Shown: positions 11,766 to 24,029 of the stretch, piece by piece
Layout of the letters: every line of letters begins with the position of its first letter
Numbering within the stretch: the first letter of the stretch is position 1
Assembly (NCBI GenBank): GCA_030704615.1
Contig: CM060733.1
Span: 60,078,001-60,142,000 of the forward strand
Length of the DNA stretch: 64,000 nucleotides
Direction of reading: 5' to 3'
Origin: Takakia lepidozioides
Lineage: Eukaryota > Streptophyta > Takakiopsida > Takakiales > Takakiaceae
The notes under the pieces: model-generated
Databases searched by the model: none
What the model was told of the DNA's origin: nothing
The model's input: the letters and a program-made list of their open reading frames with translations, nothing else
Program-made: the position numbers and the translations under genes

Positions 11766-14125
11766 CTCTTCTACTTAAGCTTCTCCCACGTGCATTGCAT
11801 CAACGTAAAACTTCAACTTTTAATCTGCCAAACCAGCTGCAAGCTGAGAGAGACGACTCGCTACAAGCCCAGTCTCTCCGAGACCCCGAGATGCAAACGG
11901 GATTAGGGCTGTGTAGTAGCCATGGATTGCAGCAGCAAAGCGCAGCTGCTGCTGCCATAGCAGCCTGCTACACTCCAGCTGCTGCGGCAGGCACCGCACT
12001 CTAATAATAGCCCTGCGTCTCTGCCCTTTACCTCACCCTCTCCACCTCACCACCCCGCACTGCATCTACTTACTCTTCTCTCCCATTCTTCTTCCGTCTC
12101 TTCCCTACGATCGAACGCGATCCGTGATATCTCGGATTTGAACTCGGGTCACCTGCGCCACATTTAGTTGGTATATCATTATGTTGATTAAACAAAATGC
12201 TATTTTCAGCAATAAAATAACGTTCTAGGTAGTCCAGTTGGAAAGAGCATCCGAGACGCCGTGGGGTCAACTCCTGAACGGCACGTTATTACGTTAGAGG
12301 AAACTCTGAAGGTCAGTCATTAGTGCCTCCCGAAAAAAATAGGTCTCGTCTTTGGAGCGCAGTGGGCACGTGGCGCCCATCCCCTCTTCTGACATAGGCA
12401 TCACGCTGCACACATGCAAACCGGGATGGGCATTTATTTCGGATGGATGAAACCGAACCGAGGGTATGTACGCGGTGTTCGTTGGACGCTCCGCTTTTTC
12501 TGATGTGGCTCCTTCTGTTAGAACAGTCGTGAGGATGGTCTCGTCTCTGTCCTCCTGCTGCGTTACTGTCAGCACGGATGAAGCCATCTCTCTCTCTCTC
12601 GCTCGTTCTCTCTCTCTGTATCTCTCTCTTTCTCTGCAGCCTGTCTCCAGAATTGTGCAGAATGGATCTCAATCTGCGCAGCGATACGCGCAGTTTTCTG
12701 CGTATGGAGGGGGAAGTCCCGCAGCGGAAGGTGAAGCTACAAACCATATGTCCACTAACTTACAGATGAGGTTATTTTGCCAGAGTGATCACCATGACAG
12801 AGAACTCACTATTACTTGGGTGTGTTGCAGGTGAAGGCTGAGTGTTTATTACATGGACAAAGTAAGACAGCTTTGGATTGCACGTACATATAGGAGGAGA
12901 AGACACGGCTCTTCTGAAATGTAAAGAGAGGGAAGAAAAAGACGATGATAGTTGCTAGTTGCTACCCTGGGGGTTGCCAAAGCATGACGTTCAACGAAGT
13001 GTCAGCAAGGCACAGTGACAGTCGGCTCTCAGCTTTTGGGCTCAACAGTACCTTATGGAAATGGTGATGACAGATGGAATACTTGGAAAGGAATACCACT
13101 TCCATAACATGCCAATGCCCTTAACGTGTATTGACTGGTTGATGGACCTCTTTATAAAGACCCTCCAGCCTTGTTCAGGGGCAATGCTACCATGTTTAGA
13201 CATCTTGAAGTGTTCTTCGAACTGGAAATTTACAACATGTCCTCCTGTCTACATCATTTACAACTGAGCTTCCTAGAGTGCAAGTGTGAAGATTTTAGCT
13301 AGTACCATGCAAACTGGGGAACACTTTACCCCTAGTCGCAAAGCAACCTTCACAAAGAGGAACCACTTAAAATGAAATGATAGGAGCCGATCACCCCCTG
13401 CGTGCACCGTGGAAACTGCACTGAAAAATCAATGCGAGCCGTCGTTCCTCCACTTTTACCTCACGTCAATAGCACCCTCATGCAAGTCTGCCGTCGTCTA
13501 TATCATGACCCTTCTATGTCATTACCTCTTCTACATCATGAGGCTCGGTACTACATGGAGTGAGAGATAACATAAGTCTGCTTGCTGTAACCTTGTAGAC
13601 ATTTACAAGGAGGGCAGTCCAGGTTACACAGACAGGACAGGAAAGCTGAGACCTTGGTGTCTGAACTCTGATGATCCTCCAGAAGCCATTTTACCGGGCA
13701 GATCAGAACAGCAGGAATAATGCAGGGGCTAATAACTGTGATTGTAGGTGAACAAGAACTACTGTGGGCTTACAGGACAGAGGGCCAAACAAGGAGCCAC
13801 CAGATTATGGACTCTCTTGGTCATATTCAGATGTCCCCCCACCCTTCCCAGCCTTCTGTGATGGTGGGAATGCCAAAGTGCACCGTGACCATAGAATCTA
13901 TCCGGTGTGCAAAGATCCAGACCACTCATACCTCAAACAAGAATAACCTCTTGCAGGCCTAGATAACAGCACCCATTTAAGAGTGACACACATGTTAGCA
14001 AGCATATCACACAATGAATCTGTGGATTGATGAATGTGTCGATGTGTGGATGCTCTCAATGCTCTCATCCCGGCTACAGCAGATGGCTGCGTGACAAAAT
14101 TGTGTGCTCTGGGTTGCGAGGCAAG
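11766..14125. other. Spacer with CT microsatellite; no confident gene
   Basis: A (CT)n tract occupies about 12588-12636. Near 12100-12260 there are tRNA-like A- and B-box fragments in both orientations, too degraded to call. A frame starting MDLNLRSDTRSF at 12662 (plus) could be a short first exon but leads nowhere recognisable. From 12840 to 14125 I see nothing. Confidence 0.4.
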
Positions 14126-16830
14126 TTACTCAGATTCTCTGGTGACCCTAGCCCGTAGCTTGTATGGAGCACGACTTGGGGGTAAACCTGACATGTAGCG
14201 GGTATTGAAGTCATCATCCACACATGCCAACATCGACGCCAGGCTCGTCACTATTTTCTTCTCTTTCAGCTTCTCATGTCGGGGCCTTATCCGCTTCTCC
14301 AGGCTGTAACCAAAATACTACACACATCCAACCTTGCAAGTCAGTCACTTTCACATAAAAGCGACAAAGAAAACAGAAAAAATGACACGAGGAGAGAGAG
14401 AGAGAGAATGTACTCATAAGACGTTGTTTAGACAGAGAGAGAGTTGTCAGTGACCGTTCCCTGCAAACATTGGCTATCAAATATCCTCAACGGCATAGTT
14501 GTCACAGGAACCTAGCCCTCCTGGAGCAATTTGTAGGGAGTCAGCCCACCATGTGGTACTTATGAGAGTATACTGGAAGTTGTCAGGGTGCTAGAGCAAA
14601 GCCAATGCATATTCAATTATAGGAGTTCAGTTTTGATGTACGAACTGTCACTGATGCTGCCCTAGGGAGCAAGAAAAAGATTCCAGAATGTTGCTAGCTG
14701 GAAATAGATGTGGTGGTTGCATTGCCAGTTGTGCTGTCAAAGAAGAAAAGCGGAGAGAGAGAAAGACAAGGAGAGAGAATTGTATGCTTGCCTGAGGGAA
14801 GTCGACCACCTCATCTATGGAGCGGTGCATATCATTAACAAGATAGCTGTACTTTGGCTCAAGGGAACCATCAATGCTCTGACCCAACATAGAGGGGAAC
14901 AGCACAACCATGTTCGCAATGGCAGGCTTAGTGATCCAGCCTGAAAAGAAGCTAAACTTTGGACGAAGGTTTTTCTCGATACTGCAACATAGAATCTGTG
15001 CGTTGCGAACCAGCAGCATCTCTATGTCCCGCTCCCCGTTCAGCCCAATGCTACGAAAAAACTCCACCACTGGTTTCAGCTTTCCTCCCACATTCAGCGT
15101 CAGCACCTGTCATACCTCCCCTCCACCTTCAGATTTTCACCTGGCAGACGTAGTGACTCCATTCTTGCCAGTATATGTAAGAGAAAAATACCATTAGCGC
15201 AGCATTAGCCTGTCAATGTTGTGGTTAACAACAACATGAACGTGAAGGACTCCTGCGTTATAGCAATTACTCTATTCTAAAGGCCTCATACTGACCACCA
15301 TAAGAACACAAACACATCAACCAAGCAACAATCACCCCATGTGCAATTGGGTTTGAGCAAGGAATGTGGAGAGAGACCTGGGGTGAAGTTGTAATGACTT
15401 TGCCCAGCGATTCAGGTTTGACACCAAGCTTCAGGATGTAGTCCACCGTTGGCTCCAGGCCTGGGATGGTGTAGCCAAGCAGCTGTGGACGCCGCAGGAT
15501 GACCTTGCCAAGATCCTCGCGCTTCACCCCCAGTGAAACTAAATAATTCACAATTGGGTACATTTTGCGTTCAGGGTCCAGGACCAGCACCTCAGCATAT
15601 CGCCTCACCAGCTTCGACACATCGCGTGAGCGCATTAAGGTCTGTAGATATTGCGCCGTTAAGGTTCTGTAGATATTGCGCCGTCGTTTTCATGCTGTCA
15701 AGGTTGTAGTTCAAGATGTTGGGCCGCCTTGCCACTGCTTGCCTCACGCTCCTGCTTCCAGACCTTCACTCAAAATAAACTCTACTTTTGAATGCAGATT
15801 CTTGTACGTCGCCTCTGAAAACAGCTCCGCCACCTTTAGCAGAATGCGCACAAGATCATCCCGTGGCACACCTGCCTGCAATAGGCATTCTATACTGTGC
15901 TGGATCCGCTCCATGGGATGACTCAGTAGCTGTGGTCGCCTGGCAAATATGACTGGCACCTGATCTGGGAAAACACCCACTGCCACTAAGTAGGTTCCAC
16001 TTGTCTCACCTGCTGCACTGGGCAGAGGAGGAGTGGTGGCCATTGCAAACACATGCTTGCCACTGTTCCACGCTCAAGGCCCAGCCCAATCAAGCACATG
16101 TGGAGCTGATCAACCTCCGGCCCCTGTGCCCGCAGCACACCAACGTCTTTGGCCCCGCGTAGGCAATGTCAGTGCCCTTGAGCCCTAGCCGCTGTAGTGA
16201 ACCCATCCACTCATCAACCTGTTCCTCAGTCATGCCCATGACCTGCTCCAAACACCTGGCAAGTGCCGAATTGCGAATTCCTAATGCCTCAAGACTTCGC
16301 CCCAAATGCTGGCCCCCCAAATCAACCTTCTTCTCAACCACAAGAGTTACCTTATCTTCCACCACACTTACCTTTGGCACACATGTAGTAGGTGGCTTGG
16401 CCACCCTTTTTCTCTCATGGGCTGTTTCACCAGTCTGCGCAGACCAGCCCGCGACAAGCTCCATTGACACCTCCTCCACCCTTGACCCTTTCATTACAGC
16501 CTGACACCAGACCTGCACGCACAGTTTAACTCCATACAAGTGGTTCTTCCTCTTACCAACCAGTGATCTTCTGTTCTCTGACAACCTGGAGATAAATTGG
16601 GAAGCCAAACAATCGTGCTGGATGGCTGCATAATGCCTTTCAGCCATGCCTGGACGCTCTAAAATCTTGCTTCCTCTGTCCCAGCCTGGACTTGGCGACT
16701 GTGTAATGTGCAGTCTAAAGACAGTAACAATAGGCGGTTGGGAACATCCCGGCCTCTCAGTGGGCACCCATGTCTGATCCTTGTGCCTGCTGACTGAAAC
16801 TATGCCACCAGTTGTGATGGCACCCGCCAT
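14126..16830 (-). pseudogene. mTERF-family (mitochondrial transcription termination factor) gene with multiple frame breaks
   Basis: Exon pieces: 16830-15378 (interrupted), 15106-14792 and 14317-14126. mTERF repeats are clear: YPIVNYLVSLGV, FARRPQLL, LGKVILRRPQLLGY, KLKPVVEFFRSIGL and the C-terminal FPQYFGYSLEKRI signature formed across the last splice. The family binds organellar nucleic acid and affects transcription and RNA maturation. Splicing is intact: donor CAG|GTCTCT to acceptor ACAG|GTG, then a GC-AG intron (CAG|GCAAGC ... GTGTAG) before the last exon. The first exon is broken. The conserved repeats continue only if the frame changes near 16160, 15990 and 15745, each as if one base were missing. 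A 25/24-base tandem duplication at 15636-15684 shifts the frame again, and a stop follows codon GCG near 15747. Nearby genes are intact, so decay is more likely than general sequence error. The N-terminal 150 residues are not recognised. Confidence 0.8.
15636..15684. repeat. 25/24-base tandem duplication inside the mTERF exon
   Basis: Two adjacent copies of TAAGGTTCTGTAGATATTG plus CGCCGT, differing by one T. Removal of the longer copy would leave the mTERF repeat open in one frame across the junction, which identifies the duplication as the lesion. Confidence 0.85.
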
Positions 16831-17934
16831 TTTCTCACTTCATGCGCACTGGTCCCTTTCCTTACTTCCCTCCGCACTCCTTTCTCGTTGGTGCATTACC
16901 TGTCAGTAACACCCTCTCCTGGCTTCCATAAGCTGTATCTCTGTGCAGGGTTCAGTCACTGCATAGCGCCCACACACACACACTCAATAACCAACCAGCC
17001 GCAGTATCAACGGCTCCCCCCTCCCCCTTAAGCTTTATCCACGTTTTGAAATGAACGCAGCATTGAACTCCCCGCATGGAAGCAAACTCGAGAAAAATCA
17101 CAACTTCAGACACACCGCCTCCAAGAAACGGCACCGAATGGTTGATTTTACGTTCACAGGAGTTGACTGCAATGAAGCATACATTCTGCTGCATTTGGAA
17201 TCCAAGACCATCTTACAACCATCAGAGATCTCACTTCAACTTTTCTTGAAAAACCTCACACTCTACACGCTAAGCTAAATAGCTTGGCCTACCTGTCTTC
17301 TGCTACCCGTTTCCCCTTGCAGGCCTTACAGCATACTCCGACACCATGTCGAGGCCTCACAATTCATGCCCCCGCCGCATTCATCTCTTCCAGAATTCCC
17401 CGTCACACAGCCTGCCTCCCCCATTACAGGATTGCAGCTCAACACTTTGAAGGGGCCCAAATAAAATTCAGGGAGATTCACATCTGACGGAAAAATCCCC
17501 ATTTCCCCCAAGGCACTAGCTGGACACGATGCACATCATATCAAAAGCAGGATGCACAAAAAAAGGTTTAAGCAAACAACAGCATCAAGCGCACATCCGT
17601 GAGCAGGGGCACTCTCCCCACATGATAAGCCAGGAGAGAAGATCCACTTACCGTTGGGCTTCACTGCTGTGCAGGCATCCGCCATCGCCACAAACTCGTA
17701 TAAACAATCCGCAATGCAGAGTGTAGAGTGTGGCAAGTAAGACGGAGCGCTGGATAGCGTCGATACGCCTACTACGCTATCCTGTTAGTGACGTACGACA
17801 CTCACTAACCCTCTTCTCCATTTTTACTATATTTTTTAAAAACAAGCTGTTAACTGCAATATTGAAAGTTCCGACTCAGGGCCACTAAATAAAACTGTTA
17901 ACCAGAATGTTTTTTAGTAATAGATTTTTGTTTA
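16831..17934. other. mTERF upstream region; possible short exon only
   Basis: No open frame here resembles a known protein. A possible 34-base first exon is listed separately at 17652-17685. Confidence 0.4.
17652..17685 (-). other. Possible short first coding exon
   Basis: An ATG at 17685 opens MADACTAVKPN and runs into a consensus donor, G|GTAAGT, at 17651. The upstream sequence is CpG-rich. No downstream exon could be joined to it, so it may be the leader exon of the mTERF locus or the start of another gene. Confidence 0.25.
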
Positions 17935-18176
17935 CAGAACAGGGGACAGTGGCCCTTGGGAATTTTATTGATAAGGTAAGGAAAAAATAACCTTCCAAAA
18001 AGCCATGAAGGCAGAGGAACGAGGTAAACCAGTAACATAATAGAGAGGATCACAGCAAAGAACAGGCATAGGTGCTGGGAGGTCAGAGAAGCACCACAGA
18101 AGCCAGAATAAGAGAAGTCCTGAAGAATTAAGATAAGGAAACATATAACATTCAAGGGCCTAGGCTGTTCCCTGTT
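17935..18176. mobile_element. Small MITE-like element with imperfect terminal inverted repeats
   Basis: Left end AGAACAGGGGACAG..TGGCCCTTG; right end, inverted, AAAACAGGGAACAG..TAGGCCCTTG. About 240 bases lie between the ends, with no open frame. The left end continues into the GGTAAGGAAAAAATAACCTT segment shared with other copies of the dispersed module. No clear target duplication was found. Confidence 0.45.
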
Positions 18177-19894
18177 TTAAATTTAAATTTTTTAATTACT
18201 AATTCCGATTTGTGAATAGTGATATCTACTTTCATCCAGAATAAACTTGAGAATTCATCAATTTATTCTTCATAAATAGTTCAATAAGAGAGATGTTACC
18301 TGAGGGAGGTGTTACCTGGAGGCACCAGTAGTAGTTTTCAGCAAAGGAGATGAGGTGACACATGAGGAAGGCACAACAAGGGCTTAGCGATTTTCGACAC
18401 TGATGAGTAGTCTCCTCTTTAAAATATAGAGAAGCCAATAGGTAAACCATATAACCAAAACCGTGTATGCAAGGAGGCTAGTATGAGTGACAAGAATGTG
18501 GCTCAACACTAGAGGAGAGGAATTAGTTCCGATTTACATCAAGTAGAGTCAAAATCCTTTGAATCTATTAATCGGATTTGCATCTTGGCTTGGCCTGGCT
18601 TTGCACTTGATCTGAAGGCCAACAATTTAATCCTACTTGGCGTCTACATGGCGATGACTTGGGGCTAAGACTTATTATTCCCTCATGGGTTTACAGTTTA
18701 CACACGGTATTTTTAGCAAATGAAACATTATATTATTTTGAAGTTTCATAGGACAATGAAGGGGCTGGATAGAGTAAAAGAAGGGGGAAACAATTATATG
18801 ATGCCTCCTCCGAAGGGAGCGTTAATTATGGTGTCTCTTGACCCCGGAATTCCGGCGGGAAGGTGGACACCTTTGTGACCCAATTGGTGGAATGAACCCG
18901 GAACCACTGCCAAGGTGGAATGTGCCCATTACCGTAGGCTACAACTTGGTTGTCAAGGCCAAATGAAATCTTGGCCTCAACCCCTAATATAAAGTGGTGG
19001 TCCTTATCTTTCTTCAACTCGAGAGAGATGACTCTTACAATTGCATTCATAGTGTAGTATATGCTAGTATTCATTTGGTATTCGTTATACTTGCCAAATG
19101 ACAAATTTAATATATATATATATATATATACTTTCAATCACATTTGAATTTAATCAGGGTCAACCGTGAGTGTAGGCCGTATGGCAGCCTATGGGCATCA
19201 AGGGTTTTAATTTTTTTCCCTTCAATAATTCTAATAAAATTACAACCAGGTATAAAAGCCTGCTGGCTCCCTTTCTCCCCCCTCTCTCTTCGGCATCCTC
19301 CCCTTTCTGATCTTTGGCTACTGTGTGTCCCCATGTGTTACGCTTTTCGGCTCCGCAGAGGTTATTTTTTCCTCCTTCTGTTCCTTCGTCTTTTTTAATA
19401 AAGATTTTTAGGGCCCTGTCCCCTATTCCCTAAAATTTAAAATTAAACTAAAATTATAAACATGAACAGCTGGCACGGTAAGAGCAGGCCTTTGTGGCCG
19501 GAGTAACCCCATCTTTGCTTTCTGGATATCTTTCCCATCTCATTGTTCTTCCTCATGGTTATGAGGATTATCCTTGCGTCCAAGCCTTATGGCAGCCTTG
19601 GGGCTTGTGTAAGGGTTATCATTTTTTTCCCCTTTAGTAAATATTAATATCGCTCTCAACTTAGCTCTTCCTCCCCTTAGAGCGCTTTAAATGCCCATAT
19701 TTAACCCTTAATTTCCCAAGCCCTTTTTGGTTTTTAAACAATTTGGGTACCCAGTAAATTGCCTCCAAAAACCAACCAAAAATCATCCATGATTCCAGCC
19801 ACATAGAAGTGGGCCCAACTCATTTATGCACAACATATCAAAAAATGAGCCAATTCCACTGTGGGAATTGTGAGATTATAACATTGGCCCGAAC
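18177..19894. other. Repeat-derived spacer
   Basis: Contains a (TA)n tract at 19109-19130 and two related segments near 19165-19240 and 19583-19650 (TATGGCAGCCT, then AAGGGTT, then a T-run ending CCC). A further module copy, GGGCCCTGTCCCCT, lies at 19410. No gene seen. Confidence 0.4.
19109..19130. repeat. (TA)n microsatellite
   Basis: An uninterrupted TA dinucleotide run of about 11 units. Confidence 0.9.
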
Positions 19895-20602
19895 CGGTGT
19901 TGGGCGTTTCTCTAGTTTTGGGTAGAACTGTGTCAAGGTAGGTTCTATCGTAAATAGAGAACATCCGGGCCGGGTACTTAAGAACATAGACAGTTAGAGA
20001 ACCTGGGTGGAGGGTAATTCTTCTGAGTTACATTTTCACGGGTATGTTTTATACCGGTTCTTTTTTGCAATTATCCGCCAAATCCGGTGGTCAGGTATAT
20101 GGGTATAGAACCGAGAGATGCCCCAGTTCCAAATCCTGGTTCTGAGTTCAAAAGTTATTATGGACAGAATAAATAAATAAATGTGCATGTATGAAATGGC
20201 CACAATTGTCAATAATTAAGCTCATTTTCTAGCACACTAACACTAACTTCCTAGATTGCTCTATTGGCCCGTTGGCATTCAGTTCTAGCATTTTTCACTA
20301 CCCTTCTTCTTCCTCAAGGCGTCCACGCTAACCTTAAGTATGACCCCCCCGCCCTTATACCCAAGGTATGTGTCGGGGTTGCTCCTTACCCTCCCTCTCA
20401 TTCCAACTCGTAGGTCAGGTTCTTATGGATACTAGCTATTAGAGAACCCCTGATTTGGTGAAGTTCACGGGTAATAGATTTTGGTATCCGCTGGTTCAAA
20501 TCTTGACTAGGGTATTTGAAATTTTTAAATCCCGAGGTTAAGGGGCTGTACCCAGGTCCGGACCGGGAGGTTCTTTCAAAACCAGATAACCGCCCAACAC
20601 CG
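19895..20602. mobile_element. Non-autonomous hAT-like element, 708 bases
   Basis: Perfect 12-base terminal inverted repeats CGGTGTTGGGCG / CGCCCAACACCG extend imperfectly inward (..TCTAGTTTTG against ..TATCTGGTTTTG). Flanking octamers GCCCGAAC and GCCCAAAC look like an 8-base target duplication with one change. No transposase frame is present. The TIR core GTGTTGGGCG is shared with the element at 31104-32134. Confidence 0.6.
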
Positions 20603-23600
20603 GCCCAAACCTCAAAAAATAGGTTTGACCAAATCAATACCTGGCTTTATCCAATTTTGCTTTCCCATACCCAACCATTTTCCAATCAGAGTGGAATGGC
20701 TACACCCCGTCTAAATTGCAGGTCCAACTGATTTTTTTTAACTATGGTTGCTTTGTATATAATTACATAGGGGTTAAAGTCAAAAAACATTGACAAGGGA
20801 AAATGTGCCTCCAAATGAAGTACTTTTTTTTCTACAAAAGCTCTAAAACCCAGCGGTGTATGTGTGTATGTGATGCTCACACACCACAAGACGAAGTGAG
20901 TTTTTTTTTTTTTTTTTTAAATTTTATGAACTTTATTAATTTTACAACTTTGGCTTGTTTACCTGCCACGTCAGCGGGTCACAAGCCCTTTACACTGCCA
21001 AAATCTGACATAGTTATCTTAGATATTTTCTGTAGGTGGTTTTTTCATTTTTCATTTTGCATCATATTGGAGACAAGTCCTTTGTCGTAAAAGCTTGAGG
21101 AGTGGGCCCCATCAGAGGAGATCAGCTGAAATTAGGTGGAAGTGGAAATTCAGAGCGACCCCATTCGGTCGCTTGGGAAATTAAGGGTTAAAGAGAACTT
21201 CTCCCCAACGTATCCATCCAGACTGATCAGATGTTCCAAAATAAATTAAAATCATAAAGAACAACAATAAGAACAGAAACAATTAAAATTGGAACATTAT
21301 TAACTAGAATATTTCTATCGATATAAGACATATATTCGACAATTGTCATGCTCGCAACACAACTACATCATTGTCTAGCCACATAACATAGTAATACACT
21401 ACAAAGAGTCATATCAAAAATCTGCTTCATCTCTATCGTGTAAATAACATGTATCAACTATCAACCCATATTAAATCCTCATTTGTCTTTTCCGTCACTA
21501 ATTATGTCTCTATTTCTGAGTTAGTTTCATACTGCACAAAAAATTATAAATAATTTGAAAACAAATTCAAAAATCAAAAATAAATAAATTGGATGTGAAA
21601 CTAGCTTTAACATAGTCATTTTATTGCAATATGTGATCTTCAATTGAATGTGCTTCTCATTGTTTAATAATAGTGATTTCAATAGGGGCACGTGTGGTTG
21701 CGGCCGGGCCCGCATGTGGGAGAGGGGGTCGCGATGGGTGGGGCGCCCCGTACCCGGCAGGGTCAGTCATGCTGGGGTGAACCGCCCAAGGGCGCGAGTG
21801 GGGGAAGCGAGTCTGTTGGGCCCACAAAATATGTAGATAAATAATTAATTATTTCAAGGGTTTACAGAAAGCAACAGGGTAGTGTGGTGGTAAAGAGCAA
21901 TTTGTGATGAACGTGAGGTTTGGTAAGTGATATTGTGGTGGTAATGTGTGTTAATTATAAATATATATTTTGTTTGAGGAGGGTCTGAAGGTTGGAGTTA
22001 GGCGTTGGCCAGTTGGAGTCCGTTGGTCAGTCCGCTTGTCAATCGTCAATCTGCTGGTGAGTCCGCTCGCCAGTCGTCAGTTTGCTGGTTAGTCCACTAA
22101 GGAATCAGTCTCTTGAAGGGCTGGCCAGTCCGCTAGAAGGTCCGCCGCCGTTAAAGAATTAGGACTTAGAAAAAATTCAGAATCTAGACCCAGTGAAAGG
22201 GGGGTGGGTTCATGAGCTCACCCCATGGGCCGCCGTCCTGGCGGGGCCCATAGGCGCATTGAAATCGCTATTATCCTATAATGAGAGGCATTGAATGTGA
22301 GTTGGTTTTCTATTAGACGTTGACTATTGCCAAAGAAAGCATAATTCATGAAAGCAGAACTCCAAAGCGCTATTGTATTTTGTTAACCTCATAACGGACA
22401 TAACCGAGGCAATGTGGATCCCCAACCCTCCCCGAAGGATTTAAAACATCCCTATGTACCCACGCATTATGTAATTGATTCATCCAGTTGTAATCCTCTT
22501 TTCTATAGCAGGGTTGGTCAGAATGGCTGACATCTAACATACACCTATATAGAGCTTTGAACCCACAACCATTTTGTGTCCTAACCATTAGGTCATTTGT
22601 TGGATGTCGTTTCCATTACCTAGACATTTGGGGGGTCTTCGTCAACATCAACATTGTCTCGTCGTGTTCGCTATCTTTGTCCAAAATGACAAAAAATATT
22701 AATGTATTATTCTCTTATCATGGTAGTAACAAGCGGTTAGTCCCGTAATGGCTCCACCCTAAAATTCATTTCCTTAAAATTTTATATTGAAATAAGATAA
22801 TCACATATTCAAACTATATTTCAAACATGTTCTGCATAAGAGACAAAAATATTTATTCACCTATTTATAAAGCCTGGGATATAGGCATTGGCAGAACTTA
22901 TTGATTTATGAATTAAATATTGATGTATGATATTACAAAACTGATCTTCGGATTTACTAATTATGAAAATATTAAAATGCTTGTTGAAATACTAACTGAA
23001 ATGTTGAAATACTTGTCAAAGAACTAGCTGAAATATTAAAATACTTGCTGAGAAATCTGGCTGAAATACTGAAATACTTACTGAAAATCTTCATTGAAAT
23101 AATGAAATACTGAAATTTTGATGTACTGAAATATTATGATATGGTTATAGAATGTGATGTCACTCTTTAATCTGCAGACACTGCCCTTACCAAAGTGGTG
23201 TACTATTTCTATCCCTTGATATTAGAATTTAGGTTGTGACGTTGTGACACTCCTATCGTAATGGGAGTAAAGTATGCTAGAAGTACATAATCTTTTCTCA
23301 TGAACTACTGCCTAATCATTGTGTGTAAGCATTTCGTTTATCCAAGTGAATGACACCCTATCTGGCTGCCCCTCATTCTCACTCAAAGGCAGAATAGGGG
23401 CAGAATCACAGAGATTGTTTAGAGCATTCTCACACCCCGCAAAAACCCTATTGCTGTTATGACACCCAAGATACCCTAGAGCAGCTATCTTTCACTTGCA
23501 TTCTCTTTTGAAGGAAGAATCACATAGATAGGTAGTGTCTTCCCCCCACATTCAATGAAAAACCCTACTACTATCGTGACAACCCCTTAAAACCCAGGAG

Positions 23601-23906
23601 CAACACCCTTTCATAACCCACAATGCTGGTGCCAAAGAAACATGAACAATATCATACTACACACTTTGTATTTCCAGGTTATTGCTAAGCCTCCCCTCAA
23701 TCAGCACTCCAAGTGACAACTACATTGTCTCACTTTCTCTCAACACTTATCTGGTCTGAAAATCATCATAAACTTCATTCCTTTTACCAAATATTATTTC
23801 TTCCTTCGGACTTTCTAATCCTAAAACCAAGTCACAAATAAAAGAAGAAGCAAAGCAATTGAACTTAGCTGGTTTATATTCCTTTCAAGCAGTGGAATTC
23901 AAGTGG
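20603..23906. other. AT-rich repeat desert with one GC-rich patch
   Basis: A poly-T tract lies at 20901-20919. A strongly GC-rich patch at 21670-21830 ends at TGTTGGGCCCACA and stands out from its surroundings. Degenerate short repeats around CAGTCCGCT run from 21995 to 22145, and a degenerate GAAATACT-based repeat runs from 22975 to 23155. No coding potential recognised. Confidence 0.45.
22545..22603 (-). repeat. tRNA-like (Glu/Asp type) SINE head
   Basis: On the minus strand CCTAATGGTTAGGACAC resembles the A-box region of tRNA-Glu/Asp and GTGGGTTCAAAGCTC resembles a B box, at the usual spacing. It does not fold as an intact tRNA. Downstream sequence near 22430-22480 is similar to 32205-32265, which suggests a dispersed family. 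Confidence 0.4.
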
Positions 23907-23914
23907 CTAGACCA
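23907..23914. other. Target site duplication, left copy
   Basis: CTAGACCA directly precedes the left inverted repeat of the 5.6-kb element and is repeated exactly at 29549-29556. Confidence 0.8.
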
Positions 23915-23967
23915 CCTGGGGGGTGCACTCCAGCCAGTATGTACCAGCCACGTGCGTGCACAGGAGG

Positions 23968-24029
23968 GGGTATTTTAAACCCCCCCCCCATGTACAACAT
24001 TATACATACATGGGGGGGGGTTTAAAACA
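23968..24029. repeat. Subterminal hairpin at left end of the TIR element
   Basis: TTTTAAACCCCCCCCCATGTA is followed by a short loop and then TACATGGGGGGGGTTTAAAA, a near-perfect inverted repeat. It sits among G-rich subterminal motifs just inside the left TIR. Confidence 0.65.

Noticed and set aside
12313-12747. A 144-codon minus-strand frame rich in Arg and Ser
   Set aside because: It reads across a CT/GA microsatellite, has biased composition and resembles no protein; it is probably a by-product of base composition.
15744-16052. Explaining the mTERF frame changes by short introns
   Set aside because: Candidate GT and AG sites would give introns of about 20-45 bases with wrong phases, and the intervening sequence itself encodes conserved mTERF residues.
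18826-19137. A 103-codon minus-strand frame
   Set aside because: It begins in a TA microsatellite and has no recognisable domain.
23972-24026. CRISPR-like or bacterial hairpin array
   Set aside because: There is a single hairpin with no spacers, in a clearly plant nuclear context.
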